A DNA stretch of 64,000 nucleotides, from NCBI RefSeq assembly GCF_900109525.1, contig NZ_FOAN01000004.1, positions 62,001-126,000 on the forward strand. Reading direction: 5' to 3'. Position numbers and translations under genes: made by a program. The notes under the pieces were generated by a model. That model saw only the letters and a list, made by a program, of their open reading frames with translations, searched no databases and was not told where the DNA came from. Of the stretch, positions 37,284 to 47,627 are shown piece by piece; within the stretch, counting starts at the first letter, position 1, and each line of letters opens with the position of its first letter. The DNA is from Allobosea lupini. GTDB lineage: Bacteria > Pseudomonadota > Alphaproteobacteria > Rhizobiales > Beijerinckiaceae.

Positions 37284-37306
37284 AATCTGCCATTTCTCGA
37301 CAGATT
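37284..37306. promoter_or_regulatory. Candidate Rrf2 operator upstream of cysK
   Basis: Inverted repeat AATCTG-N11-CAGATT, with further ATCTG copies just before it (37270-37281) and an outer CACA/TGTG extension. Unusually AT-rich for this window and about 75 bp before the cysK start. Confidence 0.5.
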
Positions 37307-37379
37307 CTGTGATTTGATGCTACGCTGACCAAAGGTTCTCGTTTCGGATCACCCGCTCGTCACCAGCAAGGAGGCCGCC

Positions 37380-38350
<971 letters not shown>

Positions 38351-38354
<4 letters not shown>

Positions 38355-38803
38355 TCCCAACGAACCTACAGATTGTCCGGGTCGGCGAAGCCCTGCCGGA
38401 CGACCTGCCTGCCTTGCAGGACGAGGCGGCGGCCGAAGGCTACCGCTTCGTCGAGGGCATCCTGGAGGAATGGGGTGCCGGCCGCTACCAGACCGGCGAC
38501 GAGCGCAACACACTGCTCGCGGTCTATCGCGAAGGCGTGCTGGCGGCGATCGGAGCGGTGACGCCAGATCCTTATGACCCGGCGCCCGATCTGCTGCGCA
38601 TCCGCCATGTCTATGTCCGGCCGGCGAATCGACGTGAAGGCGTCGGCCGTCTCCTCGCGAGCGCCTTGATCCAGCAAGGGCTCGCGCTGGCGCCGCGGCT
38701 TTCGCTCAACGCCGCCGATGCCGGCGCTTCCGCATTCTGGGAAGCGATGGGCTTCCGGCCGGATACCGCCGGGACGCGCCGGACCCATTTGCTGATGCGC
38801 TGA
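38351..38803 (+). CDS. GNAT-family N-acetyltransferase
   Basis: 150 aa. The central acetyl-CoA loop is [25 protein letters not shown], and [16 protein letters not shown] is the usual C-terminal GNAT motif. The TTG start overlaps the cysK stop, implying coupled translation, although a later start cannot be excluded. Substrate unknown. Confidence 0.8.
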
Positions 38804-38808
38804 GCCTC

Positions 38809-39660
38809 TCAGGGCCGGAGCGTGATCCGGTTGCCCCAGGGATCGACGACCGACCCATCATCGCCACCAGCGGCCGCCATGCGCCGGCTCAGCGCGGCAT
38901 GAGCTTCCGCATCGCGCGCGACCAACTCGAAACTCGACAAGCCCGCCTCATTGTCCCGGCGCGGCCCGGCGCCGTGGCTGTGCCAGGTATTGGCGGCGAT
39001 GTGGTGGTGATAGCCGCCGGTCGCCATGAAGCTCGCGCCGGGATAGTGCACCATCACCTCGAAGCCGAGTGCATCGCGATAGAAGCCCTCGGCCTGCTGG
39101 ACGTCACCGACGCGCAGATGGACATGGCCCATCACGGTACCGTCCGGCATGCCGGCATAGGCTTGCGGCTCGGCATCGCGCAGGAGCGCGTCGAGATCGA
39201 GCCGCTCGGTCGCCATCTTGATCCGGCCGCCATCGAGCCGCGGCCATTCCGGACGGCTGCGGTCGCGATAGACCTCGATGCCATTGCCCTCGGGATCAGA
39301 CAGATAGAGCGCCTCGCTGACGAGGTGGTTCGAGGCACCTTCCAGCCCGGTGCGCGTCTCGGCGGCGTGCCGCAGCCAGTTGCCGAGGTCGCGGCGCGAG
39401 GGCAGCAGGATCGCCATGTGGAACAGGCCGGCGGCCGAGGACGGGTGCTGCGCGCCGGCTTCCAGCTTGACCAGTGGCTCGCCGCCGGCTCCGAGCACGG
39501 CGTGGTCGGCATCCTGCTTGAGGACCGAAAGCCCGATCGCATCGCGGTAGAACGCCGTCAGCCCGGCGAGATCGCGCACGCGCAAGCTCACCGCGCCGAT
39601 ATGGACGGGCGCGTCGAGTGCCTCGTTGCGATGGGCCAAGGTCTCTGTGGCTGCGGACAT
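38809..39660 (-). CDS. VOC-family (CatE-like) ring-cleavage dioxygenase or glyoxalase homologue
   Basis: 283 aa from the ATG at 39660, built from two VOC halves. The first contains VSLRVRDLAGLTAFYRDAIGL and LFHMAILLPSR. The second contains GHVHLRVGDVQQAEGFYRDAL and GGYHHHIAANTW, followed by DPWGNRITL. Metal ligands are likely His of GHVHL, His of HHH and a C-terminal acidic residue. CatE-type annotation fits length and motifs; true activity unknown. Convergent with the GNAT gene. Confidence 0.82.
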   Translation of the reverse strand: MSAATETLAHRNEALDAPVHIGAVSLRVRDLAGLTAFYRDAIGLSVLKQDADHAVLGAGGEPLVKLEAGAQHPSSAAGLFHMAILLPSRRDLGNWLRHAAETRTGLEGASNHLVSEALYLSDPEGNGIEVYRDRSRPEWPRLDGGRIKMATERLDLDALLRDAEPQAYAGMPDGTVMGHVHLRVGDVQQAEGFYRDALGFEVMVHYPGASFMATGGYHHHIAANTWHSHGAGPRRDNEAGLSSFELVARDAEAHAALSRRMAAAGGDDGSVVDPWGNRITLRP

Positions 39661-39819
39661 GGGGGGCTGCTCCAAACTTGCGGGCGGCATCGCCGCCTGG
39701 CCACAAGATGGGGTTTTCAGCGGCGCTTGTCGCCCTAGGGCAGGACAAGCCTGATATTGCATTGACGCAATGAAGGGGCGCCCAGGAGCAATGCGACATG
39801 GCTTCGGCGAGCCGTGATG

Positions 39820-40095
39820 TCAGCGCTGCTGCCTCAGCGCCCCGACGAATTCGGCGACTGGGTGGATGCCCGGGGTCTCGGCCGCCAAGGCATCGAGCGC
39901 CTCGGCGATATCAGCACAGCCCGCCGGCGTCAGCGCACGCAAGCTGGACGAAACCTTGTTGTAAGACGACGTTCCGCGGCTTGCGAGCGAGCGATCGACC
40001 ACGAAGGTCTCGATCGTCCCGTCCAGGCGCTCGACGAAGAGGGCGAGCGAGCCGCCATCGGCCGCCGCGGCGCTGTCCGTCACAGCCTTGAACAT
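39820..40095 (-). CDS. Hypothetical protein, 91 aa
   Basis: No recognised family. Small soluble protein (FKAVTDSAAAADGGSLALFV at the start, ending EFVGALRQQR). No signal peptide or membrane segment. It lies 24 bp downstream of engB on the same strand and may be co-transcribed. The 159-bp gap beyond it holds a short palindrome, CATTG-ACG-CAATG (39760-39772), of unclear meaning. Confidence 0.6.
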   Translation of the reverse strand: MFKAVTDSAAAADGGSLALFVERLDGTIETFVVDRSLASRGTSSYNKVSSSLRALTPAGCADIAEALDALAAETPGIHPVAEFVGALRQQR

Positions 40096-40119
40096 TCGCC
40101 CTCCGGGAATCGCTGCGTG

Positions 40120-40899
40120 CTACGCCCGCTCCGCCAGGGCCCGCGCGATCGCTGCTCGGAACTCGGGAATGCCAAGGCCCTTCTCGCTGGAGGTCAGCAG
40201 CACCTCGGGGAAGGCGGCCGGGCGGCGCTTGATCTCGTCATAGGTCGCCTCGGCCATGAAGGTCTGGTCGGCCTGCTTCAGCGCATCGCCCTTGGTCAGC
40301 ACGACCTGATAGCTGACAGCGGCCTTGTCGAGCGTCTCCAGCACGGCGCCGTCGACATCCTTGATACCGTGGCGGGCGTCGATCAGCACATAGACGCGCA
40401 TCAGATTGGCGCGCCCTCGCAGATAATCGTGGATCAGCTTCGTCCAGGCCGCGACCTTCTCCTTGCCGACGGCGGCATAGCCATAGCCGGGCATGTCGAC
40501 GATGGTCAGAGCATGGCGCGAAAAAGTGGGAACCGGTTTTTCGCCGAAGCCATGCTCCGAACTTTGAGTGTCGATCACGTTCTTCGCAGTCGGGCGATCT
40601 CGCCCGCCTGCGACGTGATCGATGCGCTCATCATGGCCGACCTGGCGGAAGAAGTTGAGCTGCTGGGTGCGGCCCGGCGTATGCGAGGTCCGCGCCAGGG
40701 CGTTGCGGCGGGTCAGCGCGTTGATCAGACTCGACTTGCCGACATTGGAGCGGCCGGCGAAGGCGATCTCCTGCCCGACCATGGGTGGCAGGTCGTCGAT
40801 CTTGGTCGAGGCCCAGACGAAATCCCAGGGACCCTCGAACAGTTTCCGGGCGGATTCGAGCTCGTCGGCGGTAAAGGGCGTGGTTGTGCTGGCGGTCAT
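40120..40899 (-). CDS. engB: Ribosome-biogenesis GTPase EngB (YsxC/YihA) with repeat-derived insertion
   Basis: 259 aa against about 195-220 for the family. G1 GRSNVGKSS (49-57), G2 TPGRTQ (74-79), G3 DMPG (135-138), G4 TKGD, and a C-terminal region TSSEKGLGIPEFRAAI. It assists large ribosomal subunit assembly. Residues about 89-129, between G2 and G3, are foreign to the family and encoded by a double palindromic repeat (40509-40621) that keeps the frame open. Without it the length would be normal. Start ATG 40899. Neighbourhood yidC-(acetyltransferase)-engB is the usual one in Hyphomicrobiales apart from the extra gene. Confidence 0.93.
   Translation of the reverse strand: MTASTTTPFTADELESARKLFEGPWDFVWASTKIDDLPPMVGQEIAFAGRSNVGKSSLINALTRRNALARTSHTPGRTQQLNFFRQVGHDERIDHVAGGRDRPTAKNVIDTQSSEHGFGEKPVPTFSRHALTIVDMPGYGYAAVGKEKVAAWTKLIHDYLRGRANLMRVYVLIDARHGIKDVDGAVLETLDKAAVSYQVVLTKGDALKQADQTFMAEATYDEIKRRPAAFPEVLLTSSEKGLGIPEFRAAIARALAERA
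40509..40621 (-). repeat. Double palindromic repeat inserted in frame within engB
   Basis: Two adjacent hairpins. The first has arms GAGCATGGC (40509-40517) and GCCATGCTC (40549-40557), with inner GCGAAAAA/TTTTTCGC around GTGGGAACCGG. The second runs from CGATCACGT (40572-40580) to ACGTGATCG (40613-40621), with inner CGGGCGA/TCGCCCG. The first is the familiar GCGAAAAAGTGGGAACCGGTT repeat type of rhizobial genomes, normally intergenic. Confidence 0.85.
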
Positions 40900-40908
40900 G
40901 GTCCTTGC

Positions 40909-41541
40909 CTACACGGCCGAGCGCAGCGCGTCGATGTCCGCGCCGGCGATCAGGGGCAGGTTGCGCGCGATCTTGTCCGGCTCCCAATCCCACCAGCGGA
41001 TCTCGAGCAGCGCCGTGACCACCTCGGGCGGGAAGCGCGTCTTCACGACGCGGCCGGGATTGCCGACCACGACGGCGTAAGGCGGCACGTCGCGGGAGAC
41101 CTGGGCACGCGTGCCGATGACGGCGCCGTCGCCGACCGTGACGCCCGGCATGATCACCGCCTCGCGGCCGATCCAGACATCGTTGCCGATCACGGTGTCG
41201 CCCCGCAGGCCCAGCCCGTCGCGGGTGAAGTCCGGCACGGTCTCGAATCCGAACATGCCGAACGGATAGGTCGAGAAGCCGCCCATGGGATGGTTGGCGC
41301 CATTCATGATGAACTGGGCTGCCTGGGCGATCGCGACGAATTTGCCGATGATCAGCCGGTCGCCGATGAAGTCGAAATGATAGCGCACGCAGCGGGCGAG
41401 GAAATGCTCGGGCCCGCGCGAGTCGTCATAGTAGCTGTAGTCGCCGACCTCGACGAGCGGATGATCGACGATGGCCTTGAGGAAGGCGGTGCCCTTCCAG
41501 CCGGCGATCGGATGGCGGGTTTTCGGATCGGGAAGAGGCAT
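40909..41541 (-). CDS. CatB-related O-acetyltransferase (left-handed beta-helix)
   Basis: 210 aa. Hexapeptide-repeat xenobiotic acetyltransferase: FIGDRLIIGKFVAIAQAAQF, MNGANHPMGGFSTYPF with the catalytic His, GDTVIGNDVWIGREAVIMPG, VVGNPGRVVKTRF. Similar to CatB/Vat-type enzymes, which can acetylate chloramphenicol or streptogramins, but chromosomal members often have other substrates, so resistance should not be assumed. It is 9 nt upstream of engB on the same strand and separates it from yidC. Confidence 0.87.
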   Translation of the reverse strand: MPLPDPKTRHPIAGWKGTAFLKAIVDHPLVEVGDYSYYDDSRGPEHFLARCVRYHFDFIGDRLIIGKFVAIAQAAQFIMNGANHPMGGFSTYPFGMFGFETVPDFTRDGLGLRGDTVIGNDVWIGREAVIMPGVTVGDGAVIGTRAQVSRDVPPYAVVVGNPGRVVKTRFPPEVVTALLEIRWWDWEPDKIARNLPLIAGADIDALRSAV

Positions 41542-41602
41542 GGCGCGGCACTAAGCACATCGCCATGATCGGGGACAAGCCGCGAAGCGGTGCAAAAAGC
41601 AA

Positions 41603-41633
41603 AACGCCGGAGCCCCACGAGGCGTCCGGCGTT
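41603..41633. terminator. Terminator hairpin after yidC
   Basis: Stem AACGCCGGA (41603-41611) / TCCGGCGTT (41625-41633). On the minus strand it is followed by TTGCTTTTT; on the plus strand by CGATTTTT. It lies 37 bp beyond the yidC stop and ends that operon before the acetyltransferase gene. Confidence 0.7.
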
Positions 41634-41670
41634 CGATTTTTCTCACATGCAAGGCTCTCGCCCGGCTACT

Positions 41671-43575
41671 TCACTTCTTGTTGCTGTTTGCCGGCTTGCC
41701 GGGCGCGGGCACGGCCGGGGTCGCAGCCGCGGCAGCCGGCTTCTTGCCGAACATGGCCTTGATGTTGTCCCAGAGCTCGATCTTCACGCCGTGCTTCTTC
41801 ATGATGAAGCCTTGCTGCGTCACCGAGAGCAGGTTGTTCCAGGTCCAGTAGATCACCAGGCCGGCCGGGAACGAGCCGAGCAGGAAGGTGAAGAACACCG
41901 GCATCCAGGTGAACATCATCTTCTGGACCGGATCCGGCGGCTCGGGATTCATCTTCATCTGCACGAACATCGTGATCCCCATCAGGATCGGCCAGATGCC
42001 GAGATGGAGCATGGCCGGCGGCGTGAACGGCAGCAGGCCGAACAGGTTGAAGAGATTGGTCGGATCGGGCGCGGCGAGGTCCTTGATCCAGCCGTAGAAC
42101 GGCGCATGCCGCATCTCGATGGTGATGAACAGGATCTTGTAGAGCGCGAAGAAGACCGGGATCTGCACCAGCACCGGCCAGCAGCCGGCCAGCGGATTGA
42201 TCTTCTGCGTCTTGTACAGCTCCATCAGCGCCTGCTGCTGCTTCATCTTGTCGTCAGCATAGCGCTCGCGGATCGCCATCATCTCGGGCTGAACCGCCTT
42301 CATCTTCGCCATCGAGGCGTAGGACTTGCTGGCGAGCGGGAAGAACAGGGCTTTCAGCAGGACGGTCACGACCAGGATGGCGATGCCGAAATTGCCGACA
42401 TGCTTGTAGACCCAGTCCATCACGTAGAACATCGGCTTCGTGATGAAATAGAACCAGCCCCAGTCGATCATCAGCTCGAAGCGCTTGATCCCCTGGTTCT
42501 TCTCGTAGCCGTCGATCGCCGCCACTTCCTTGGCGCCGGCGAACAGGCGCGAGGAGGCGCTGGCGGAGGCACCGGGCGCGACATTGACGGCTTCGCCGAG
42601 GAAGTCGGCCTGGTATGTGCGGACCGAACCGGTCTGGACCGAGGAGTAGCGGCCCTCGTATTTCTTGCCCTGGTCAGGGATCGCGGCCGCAGCCCAGTAC
42701 TTGTCGGTGATGCCGACGAAGCCGCCGAGCACGTCCTTCCAGACCTTGCCATGCGCCGCCGAGCCGAGCGCCGGTTCCTTGTCGATGGCGTCGTAGGTGT
42801 ATTCCTGCAGGCCCTGCTCGCCGAGCGAGCCGATCATGCCCTCGTGCAGCACGTAGTAGCCGAGCGTCGCCGGCTTGCCGACGCGCACGACCTGGCCATA
42901 GGGGTAGAGCGAGACGGCGCTCGTGCCCTTGTTCTCGACCTCGTCGCGGATCGAGAACATGGCGTTGTCGTCGACCGCAATGGTGCGCTTGAAGGTCAGG
43001 CCCTGGCCGTTGTCCCAGGTCAGCGTCACCGGCTTGGCCGAAGTCAGGACCTGGCTGTCGGCGGTCCAGACCGTATTGGCGTTCGGCAGCGCGACATTGG
43101 CGCCCGGCCCGGCGACCCAGCCGAAATCGGAGTAATAGGCATTCGGCCCGCCGGCCGGCGAGAGCAGCACGATGATCGGGCTCTTCGGATCGACCGTCTC
43201 GTGATAGGCCTTGAGCGAGACGTCATCGATGCGCGCACCGGTCAGCGAGAGCGAGCCGGCGATCTTGGGCGTGTCGATCCTGATGCGAGGGCCGGCGGCG
43301 AGCGCCGCCTCGCGGGTCGCAGCAGGAGCGGCCGTGACCGGAGCCTGGCCGGGCTGCGCCGGGGCGCTGCCCTGGGCCGGAGCCGGAGCGGTGCCGGAAG
43401 CGGTCGGCGCGCCGGAGGGCTGCGTCGCCTGCTGGCTCTGCGTCTGCTGATTCTGCAGGGCGATCTGCTTCTGCTTTTCCGCCTGCGGCAGGCCGTAGAA
43501 ATACTGCCAGCCGAGCAGCACGACGACCGAGAGCGTGATCGCCAGCAACAGATTGCGGTTGTCTTCTTTCATCAT
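41671..43575 (-). CDS. yidC: Membrane protein insertase YidC (Oxa1 family)
   Basis: 634 aa. N-terminal membrane anchor ([20 protein letters not shown]), a Gln/Ala/Pro-rich linker, the large periplasmic P1 domain, then five membrane segments including [20 protein letters not shown], the conserved [20 protein letters not shown] region, and [21 protein letters not shown] basic C-terminal tail ends the protein. It inserts inner-membrane proteins with or without Sec. Start MMKEDNRN at 43575. Downstream of rpmH-rnpA in the classical order. Confidence 0.96.
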   Translation of the reverse strand: MMKEDNRNLLLAITLSVVVLLGWQYFYGLPQAEKQKQIALQNQQTQSQQATQPSGAPTASGTAPAPAQGSAPAQPGQAPVTAAPAATREAALAAGPRIRIDTPKIAGSLSLTGARIDDVSLKAYHETVDPKSPIIVLLSPAGGPNAYYSDFGWVAGPGANVALPNANTVWTADSQVLTSAKPVTLTWDNGQGLTFKRTIAVDDNAMFSIRDEVENKGTSAVSLYPYGQVVRVGKPATLGYYVLHEGMIGSLGEQGLQEYTYDAIDKEPALGSAAHGKVWKDVLGGFVGITDKYWAAAAIPDQGKKYEGRYSSVQTGSVRTYQADFLGEAVNVAPGASASASSRLFAGAKEVAAIDGYEKNQGIKRFELMIDWGWFYFITKPMFYVMDWVYKHVGNFGIAILVVTVLLKALFFPLASKSYASMAKMKAVQPEMMAIRERYADDKMKQQQALMELYKTQKINPLAGCWPVLVQIPVFFALYKILFITIEMRHAPFYGWIKDLAAPDPTNLFNLFGLLPFTPPAMLHLGIWPILMGITMFVQMKMNPEPPDPVQKMMFTWMPVFFTFLLGSFPAGLVIYWTWNNLLSVTQQGFIMKKHGVKIELWDNIKAMFGKKPAAAAATPAVPAPGKPANSNKK

Positions 43576-43611
43576 CCGTCTCGGAGGCAGTCTCGCGGCC
43601 CGGAAGGGGCC

Positions 43612-44043
43612 CTAAGAGGCTTTGCGGGGGGCGGAGCGGCGCTTGCCGCCACTGGCTGGGCGGGCGCGGTCGAACGCGACCGAAAGGTCGGCGACCATCG
43701 CGGTAAAATCGGCCTGGACGGTCTCGGGCCGGGCGACGATCACGAGATCGCAGGGCTTGCCGATCTGCTCTGCGAGCGCAAGTGCAGCAGCAGCGCGCAG
43801 GCGGCGGCGGATGCGGTTACGCACCACGGCGTTGCCGGTCTTGCGTGAAGCGGTCAACCCGAGACGCAGATCATCCTGGCCCGGCTTGTCGAGCACCTGC
43901 ACGGTGAAAGCGGACGAACGAAAACGGCGGCCGTGCTCGGCCGCCGCGAGAAAGTCCTTGCGTTGCGTCAGACGGGCGAGGCGCATGGCGGTTGGCCAGT
44001 CTTCCGGAACAGGCGCGCCTGCAACGCGCGCCTTTGGGCTCAT
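43612..44043 (-). CDS. rnpA: Ribonuclease P protein component
   Basis: 143 aa, basic. The family signature is in RLGLTASRKTGNAVVRNRIRRRLR, with RLTQRKDFLAAAEHGRRF near the start. It binds RNase P RNA for tRNA 5' maturation. Start at 44043 overlaps the rpmH stop by one base (TGATG). The first 19 residues are non-conserved, so a later Met (MRLARLTQ) may be the real start. C-terminal Lys/Arg tail. Confidence 0.94.
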   Translation of the reverse strand: MSPKARVAGAPVPEDWPTAMRLARLTQRKDFLAAAEHGRRFRSSAFTVQVLDKPGQDDLRLGLTASRKTGNAVVRNRIRRRLRAAAALALAEQIGKPCDLVIVARPETVQADFTAMVADLSVAFDRARPASGGKRRSAPRKAS

Positions 44044-44177
44044 CAGGCCGACAGGCGCTTGCGGCCGTGGGCGCGACGAGCGGCAATGACCTTGCGGCCA
44101 CCCGTGGTCGCCATGCGGGCGCGGTAGCCGTGACGGCGCTTACGCACCAGCTTGCTGGGTTGATAGGTTCTCTTCAC
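44043..44177 (-). CDS. rpmH: 50S ribosomal protein L34
   Basis: 44 aa, almost invariant: [43 protein letters not shown] start at 44177 is required to begin at the conserved N-terminus; longer reading upstream has no similarity. It heads the rpmH-rnpA-yidC operon. The region 44178-44389 upstream has no gene and should contain its promoter. Confidence 0.97.
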   Translation of the reverse strand: MKRTYQPSKLVRKRRHGYRARMATTGGRKVIAARRAHGRKRLSA

Positions 44178-44389
44178 GGTCCGTCTCCGGGGCCTTGTTC
44201 GGCAGGGCGGGCGCAGCTTTCGCGGGAAAGCCAATGCCAGCCAGGCCTGTCATGCAAAAAGGGCCGCGCCGCCCGGTAGGCAGCGCAGGTCGCGGGCTTA
44301 TGGCGGATGGGGAGACCTGAGTCAATGCCGAAACGGCTGCGCCGTGCCGTCGCAGCGGCGCTTTTTGCCTCGGTCCGTTTGCCTCGGAC

Positions 44390-44418
44390 TTGCGCTCGCG
44401 CGCCGAAGCGCCGATATA
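44390..44418 (+). promoter_or_regulatory. Sigma-70-type promoter of ffs
   Basis: TTGCGC (44390-44395), 17-bp spacer, GATATA (44413-44418), placing initiation about 7 nt downstream at the first base of the SRP RNA. Confidence 0.65.
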
Positions 44419-44425
44419 GCGCCCG

Positions 44426-44517
44426 GGAGGTTGGCGAGGGACGTCTCACTCGCCAACCCGGTCAGGTCCGGAAGGAAGCAGCCGTAACGAGACCGAACGG
44501 GTCTTCGTCCAACCTCC
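44426..44517 (+). ncRNA. ffs: Signal recognition particle RNA (4.5S type)
   Basis: The conserved tetraloop domain GGTCAGGTCCGGAAGGAAGC is at about 44460-44479 with AGCC following. The ends pair as GGAGGTTGG (44426-44434) with CCAACCTCC (44509-44517), and inner strands TGGCGAG and CTCGCCA continue the rod. Size of about 92-97 nt is right for a small bacterial SRP RNA. It lies just upstream of dnaX, as in many alphaproteobacteria. End points are from pairing and approximate by a few bases. Confidence 0.93.
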
Positions 44518-44660
44518 TACTTTGCGCGCGAATCCTTCGACGCGAATCTGGCTGCGTGCGAATGCGCGAGCCTTGGCTTCCCTCACATTCCTGACGCGTT
44601 CGCGCGCTGCTATGGCAGAGCGGCGTTGACCGGGACGTTGCGATTGGCGAAAGCAGGGGC

Positions 44661-46517
44661 ATGACCGACGAGACCGTCCCCGCCGACGAGCCGGGTTTCC
44701 CCGGCATGGCCCCGGTGCCAGCTCCGGCCGCCGCAGCGCCGGCGGGTTATCGCGTCCTGGCGCGCAAATACCGGCCGGCGCATTTCGGCGACCTGATCGG
44801 CCAGGACGCCATGGTCCGGACGCTGACCAACGCCTTTGCCGCGGGCCGCATACCGCAGGCCTGGATGCTGACCGGCGTGCGCGGTGTCGGCAAGACCACG
44901 ACGGCGCGCATCCTGGCGCGCGCCCTGAACCACCAGAACGCCGACGGCACGGGCGCCCCGACCACCGACCTCTCGCAATTCGGCGTGCATTGCCAGGCGA
45001 TCGTCGAGGGCCGGCACATCGACGTGATGGAGATCGACGCCGCCTCGAACAACGGTGTCGACAATGTCCGCCAGATCAACGACGCCGTGCGCTACGCCCC
45101 GGTCTCGGCGCGCTACAAGGTCTACATCATCGACGAGGTCCACATGCTCTCGGGAGGCGCCTTCAACGCCTTCCTGAAGACGCTGGAGGAGCCGCCGCCG
45201 CACGCCAAGTTCATCTTCGCCACCACCGAGATCCGCAAGGTGCCGGTCACGGTGCTGTCGCGCTGCCAGCGCTTCGACCTGCGCCGCGTCGATGCGGCGC
45301 TGCTGGTCGGCCATCTCGACAAGATCTGCCGGGCGGAAGGCATCGAGGCCGAAGAAGAGGCTCTCGCCGCCGTGGCGCGCGCCGCCGAGGGCTCGGTGCG
45401 CGATTCGCTCTCGATCCTCGACCAGGCGATCGCCCATGCCGGCGGCAAGATCACGCTGGACGAGGTCCGCAGCATGCTCGGCCTCTCCGACCGGGCACGC
45501 GTGATCGACCTGTTCGAGCTCACGATGAAGGGCGACATCGCCGGCGCCCTGACCGAGCTCAGGGCACAATACGACGCCGGCGCCGATCCGGCGGTGGTGC
45601 TCTCCGACCTCGCCGAGTTCAGCCATCTCGTCACCCGCCTCAAGCTGGTGCCGGAGGCGGCCAAGGATAACAGCCTGTCCCAGGCCGAGCGAGTGCGCGG
45701 CGCCGATTTCGCCCAGCGCTTGTCGATCCGCGTGCTGGCGCGGGCTTGGCAGATGCTGCTGAAGGCCGTCGGCGAGGTCCGCCAGGCCGACCGGCCGGTG
45801 ATGGCGGCCGAGATGGCGCTGGTGCGCCTCGCCCATGCCGCCGATCTACCGACGCCGGACGAAGCGCTCAGAATGCTGCGCGACGGCAGCGGAGCCATAG
45901 GCGGAAACGGTTCTCCTGCCCCGCGCCCCCCTTCGGGCGGCGGCGCGACCGCGCTCGCGGCCCGGCCGGTGCTGGCCAGCGCCAACCCGATGCCCGCCGC
46001 GGCGCCGGCGGCCCAGGTTCGGGTCAGCGCCCTGCCGCAGCCGCAGAGCTTCGAGGAGGTCGTCGCGCTCGCCTCGCGGCATCGCGACATCACCATGAAG
46101 CTGGCGCTGGAGCGCGATGTCCGCCTGGTGCGCTTCGAGCAGGGCCGGATCGAGTTCGCACTGGCGGAGCACGGCAACCGCCTGCTCGCCAACGATCTGT
46201 CGAAGCGGCTGAAGGAATGGACCGGCCAGACCTGGCTGGTGGCCATCGTCAATGCCGAGGGTTCGGCGACCCTGCGCGAGCAGGCGGTGGCGGCCCGCGA
46301 CAAGCGCGAGAACGATGCCGCCAACCACCCCTCCGTGCGCGCCGTGATGGAGCGCTTCCCGGGGGCGCGCATCGTCGATGTCCGCGATCCCCGTGCTGCT
46401 GAAGCCGAGGCGTCCGCCACCGCCACGGGCGGCGACGAGGACCTGCCCGAATTCGAGCCGCTCTTCGACGACAGCGAGCCCGATTTCGACGGTATCGAAT
46501 TCTTGACCGACAACTGA
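44661..46517 (+). CDS. dnaX: DNA polymerase III subunits gamma/tau
   Basis: 618 aa clamp-loader ATPase. [20 protein letters not shown], Walker [16 protein letters not shown], Walker [11 protein letters not shown], sensor 1 [20 protein letters not shown], and arginine-finger [13 protein letters not shown]. The zinc module of E. coli DnaX is degenerate: only one Cys (FGVHCQAI) remains, which I recall as usual in alphaproteobacteria. A Pro/Ala-rich linker leads to a tau-type C-terminal domain. No slippery A-run for a shorter gamma form was seen. ybaB follows 19 nt later. Confidence 0.95.
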   Translation: MTDETVPADEPGFPGMAPVPAPAAAAPAGYRVLARKYRPAHFGDLIGQDAMVRTLTNAFAAGRIPQAWMLTGVRGVGKTTTARILARALNHQNADGTGAPTTDLSQFGVHCQAIVEGRHIDVMEIDAASNNGVDNVRQINDAVRYAPVSARYKVYIIDEVHMLSGGAFNAFLKTLEEPPPHAKFIFATTEIRKVPVTVLSRCQRFDLRRVDAALLVGHLDKICRAEGIEAEEEALAAVARAAEGSVRDSLSILDQAIAHAGGKITLDEVRSMLGLSDRARVIDLFELTMKGDIAGALTELRAQYDAGADPAVVLSDLAEFSHLVTRLKLVPEAAKDNSLSQAERVRGADFAQRLSIRVLARAWQMLLKAVGEVRQADRPVMAAEMALVRLAHAADLPTPDEALRMLRDGSGAIGGNGSPAPRPPSGGGATALAARPVLASANPMPAAAPAAQVRVSALPQPQSFEEVVALASRHRDITMKLALERDVRLVRFEQGRIEFALAEHGNRLLANDLSKRLKEWTGQTWLVAIVNAEGSATLREQAVAARDKRENDAANHPSVRAVMERFPGARIVDVRDPRAAEAEASATATGGDEDLPEFEPLFDDSEPDFDGIEFLTDN

Positions 46518-46536
46518 CCGCGAAGGGAGCACCGCC

Positions 46537-46860
46537 ATGCGCGACATGATGGGCCTGATGAAACAGGCACAGGACATGCAGAAGAAGATGGCCGAGATGC
46601 AGGCCCAGCTCGATACCCTCGAATTCGAGGGTTCGGCCGGCGGTGGCCTGGTCAAGCTGGTCATGACCGCCAAGAACGTGCTGAAGTCGGTGAAGATCGA
46701 CCCGAGCCTGATGGTCCAGGGCGAGGAGGAGATCCTCGAGGACCTCGTCATCTCCGCCAGCAACGACGCCCGCAACAAGGCGGAGCGCGCCGTGCAGGAG
46801 CGGATGGCCGAGATGACCAAGGGACTGCCGCTGCCGCCCGGCATGCCGAAGCTGTTCTGA
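46537..46860 (+). CDS. YbaB/EbfC nucleoid-associated protein
   Basis: 107 aa. [19 protein letters not shown] at the start, [20 protein letters not shown] in the middle and [11 protein letters not shown] at the end are hallmarks of the family. A DNA-binding dimer, found between dnaX and recR in most bacteria, as here. Confidence 0.95.
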   Translation: MRDMMGLMKQAQDMQKKMAEMQAQLDTLEFEGSAGGGLVKLVMTAKNVLKSVKIDPSLMVQGEEEILEDLVISASNDARNKAERAVQERMAEMTKGLPLPPGMPKLF

Positions 46861-46876
46861 CGATCCATTTTTGCGA

Positions 46877-46981
46877 GTCATCCCGGGCGATCGCAGATCG
46901 ACCCGGGATCCATTCCGGAGCCTTTCCGACAGAGGTCCCGGAATGGATCCCGGCTCTCCGCTTCGCTAAGGCCGGGATGAC
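46877..46981. repeat. Intergenic palindromic repeat (REP-like hairpin)
   Basis: Begins GTCATCCCGGGCGATCGCAG and ends GGCCGGGATGAC, with an inner pair GGGATCCATTCCGG / CCGGAATGGATCCCGG. The whole 105 bp folds into one long hairpin in the ybaB-recR gap. Its left part matches the repeat found inside cobN. Confidence 0.8.
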
Positions 46982-47014
46982 GGCGCGGCAGCGGCAAAGC
47001 TCACGTTAAGACCC

Positions 47015-47620
47015 ATGTCCCGCACCATCGCCGGCCCCGAGATCGAGCGCCTGATCCAGCTCCTGGCCAAGCTGCCGGGCCTGGGTCCGCGCTCGGCCCG
47101 CCGCGCGGCACTCCATCTCGTCAAGAAGCGCGAGCAGTTGCTCGGCCCGCTCTCGGAGGCGATGGCGGTGGCGCGCGAACGCATCGTCGTCTGCTCGACC
47201 TGCGGCAATGTCGACACCAGCGATCCCTGCGGGCTCTGCCGCGATCCGCGCCGCGACGACAGCCTGATCGTCGTCGTCGCCGATATCGCCGATCTCTGGG
47301 CGCTGGAGCGCTCGGGCGCGGTCGGCGGGCGCTATCACGTGCTTGGCGGCGTGCTTTCGGCGCTCGACGGCATCCGGCCCGAGAACCTCTCGCTTGACGC
47401 GCTGGTGGCGCGCGCCTCGGAACCAGCGGTGAAGGAAGTGATCTTGGCGCTCAACGCCACGGTCGAGGGCCAAACCACGGCGCACTTCATCACCGACCTC
47501 TTGGCGCATCTCGAGATCAAGGTGACCAAGCTCGCCCATGGCGTGCCGGTCGGCGGCGAGCTCGACTATCTCGACGACGGCACGCTGGCGGCGGCGATCC
47601 GCCAGCGCACGGGGTTTTGA
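47015..47620 (+). CDS. recR: Recombination protein RecR
   Basis: 201 aa. N-terminal helix-hairpin-helix ([20 protein letters not shown]), zinc finger [16 protein letters not shown], Toprim core [18 protein letters not shown], and C-terminal Walker B-like [19 protein letters not shown]. Works with RecFO in gap repair. Usual dnaX-ybaB-recR order, interrupted only by the palindromic repeat. Confidence 0.96.
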   Translation: MSRTIAGPEIERLIQLLAKLPGLGPRSARRAALHLVKKREQLLGPLSEAMAVARERIVVCSTCGNVDTSDPCGLCRDPRRDDSLIVVVADIADLWALERSGAVGGRYHVLGGVLSALDGIRPENLSLDALVARASEPAVKEVILALNATVEGQTTAHFITDLLAHLEIKVTKLAHGVPVGGELDYLDDGTLAAAIRQRTGF

Positions 47621-47627
47621 GTTCGCT

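Noticed and set aside
39760..39772. CATTG-ACG-CAATG palindrome upstream of the VOC gene as an operator
   Set aside because: Short (5-bp arms), with no adjacent regulator gene; too weak to list as a site.
39814..41568. 584-codon open frame antisense to engB and the acetyltransferase
   Set aside because: Shadow composition, and three conserved genes lie on the other strand.
41590..43848. 752-codon open frame antisense to yidC
   Set aside because: Arg/His/Asp/Gln-rich composition typical of GC-rich shadow frames; the opposite strand encodes full-length YidC.
44178..44389. Possible small gene or tRNA upstream of rpmH
   Set aside because: No tRNA cloverleaf or T-loop motif and no convincing coding sequence; treated as promoter DNA.
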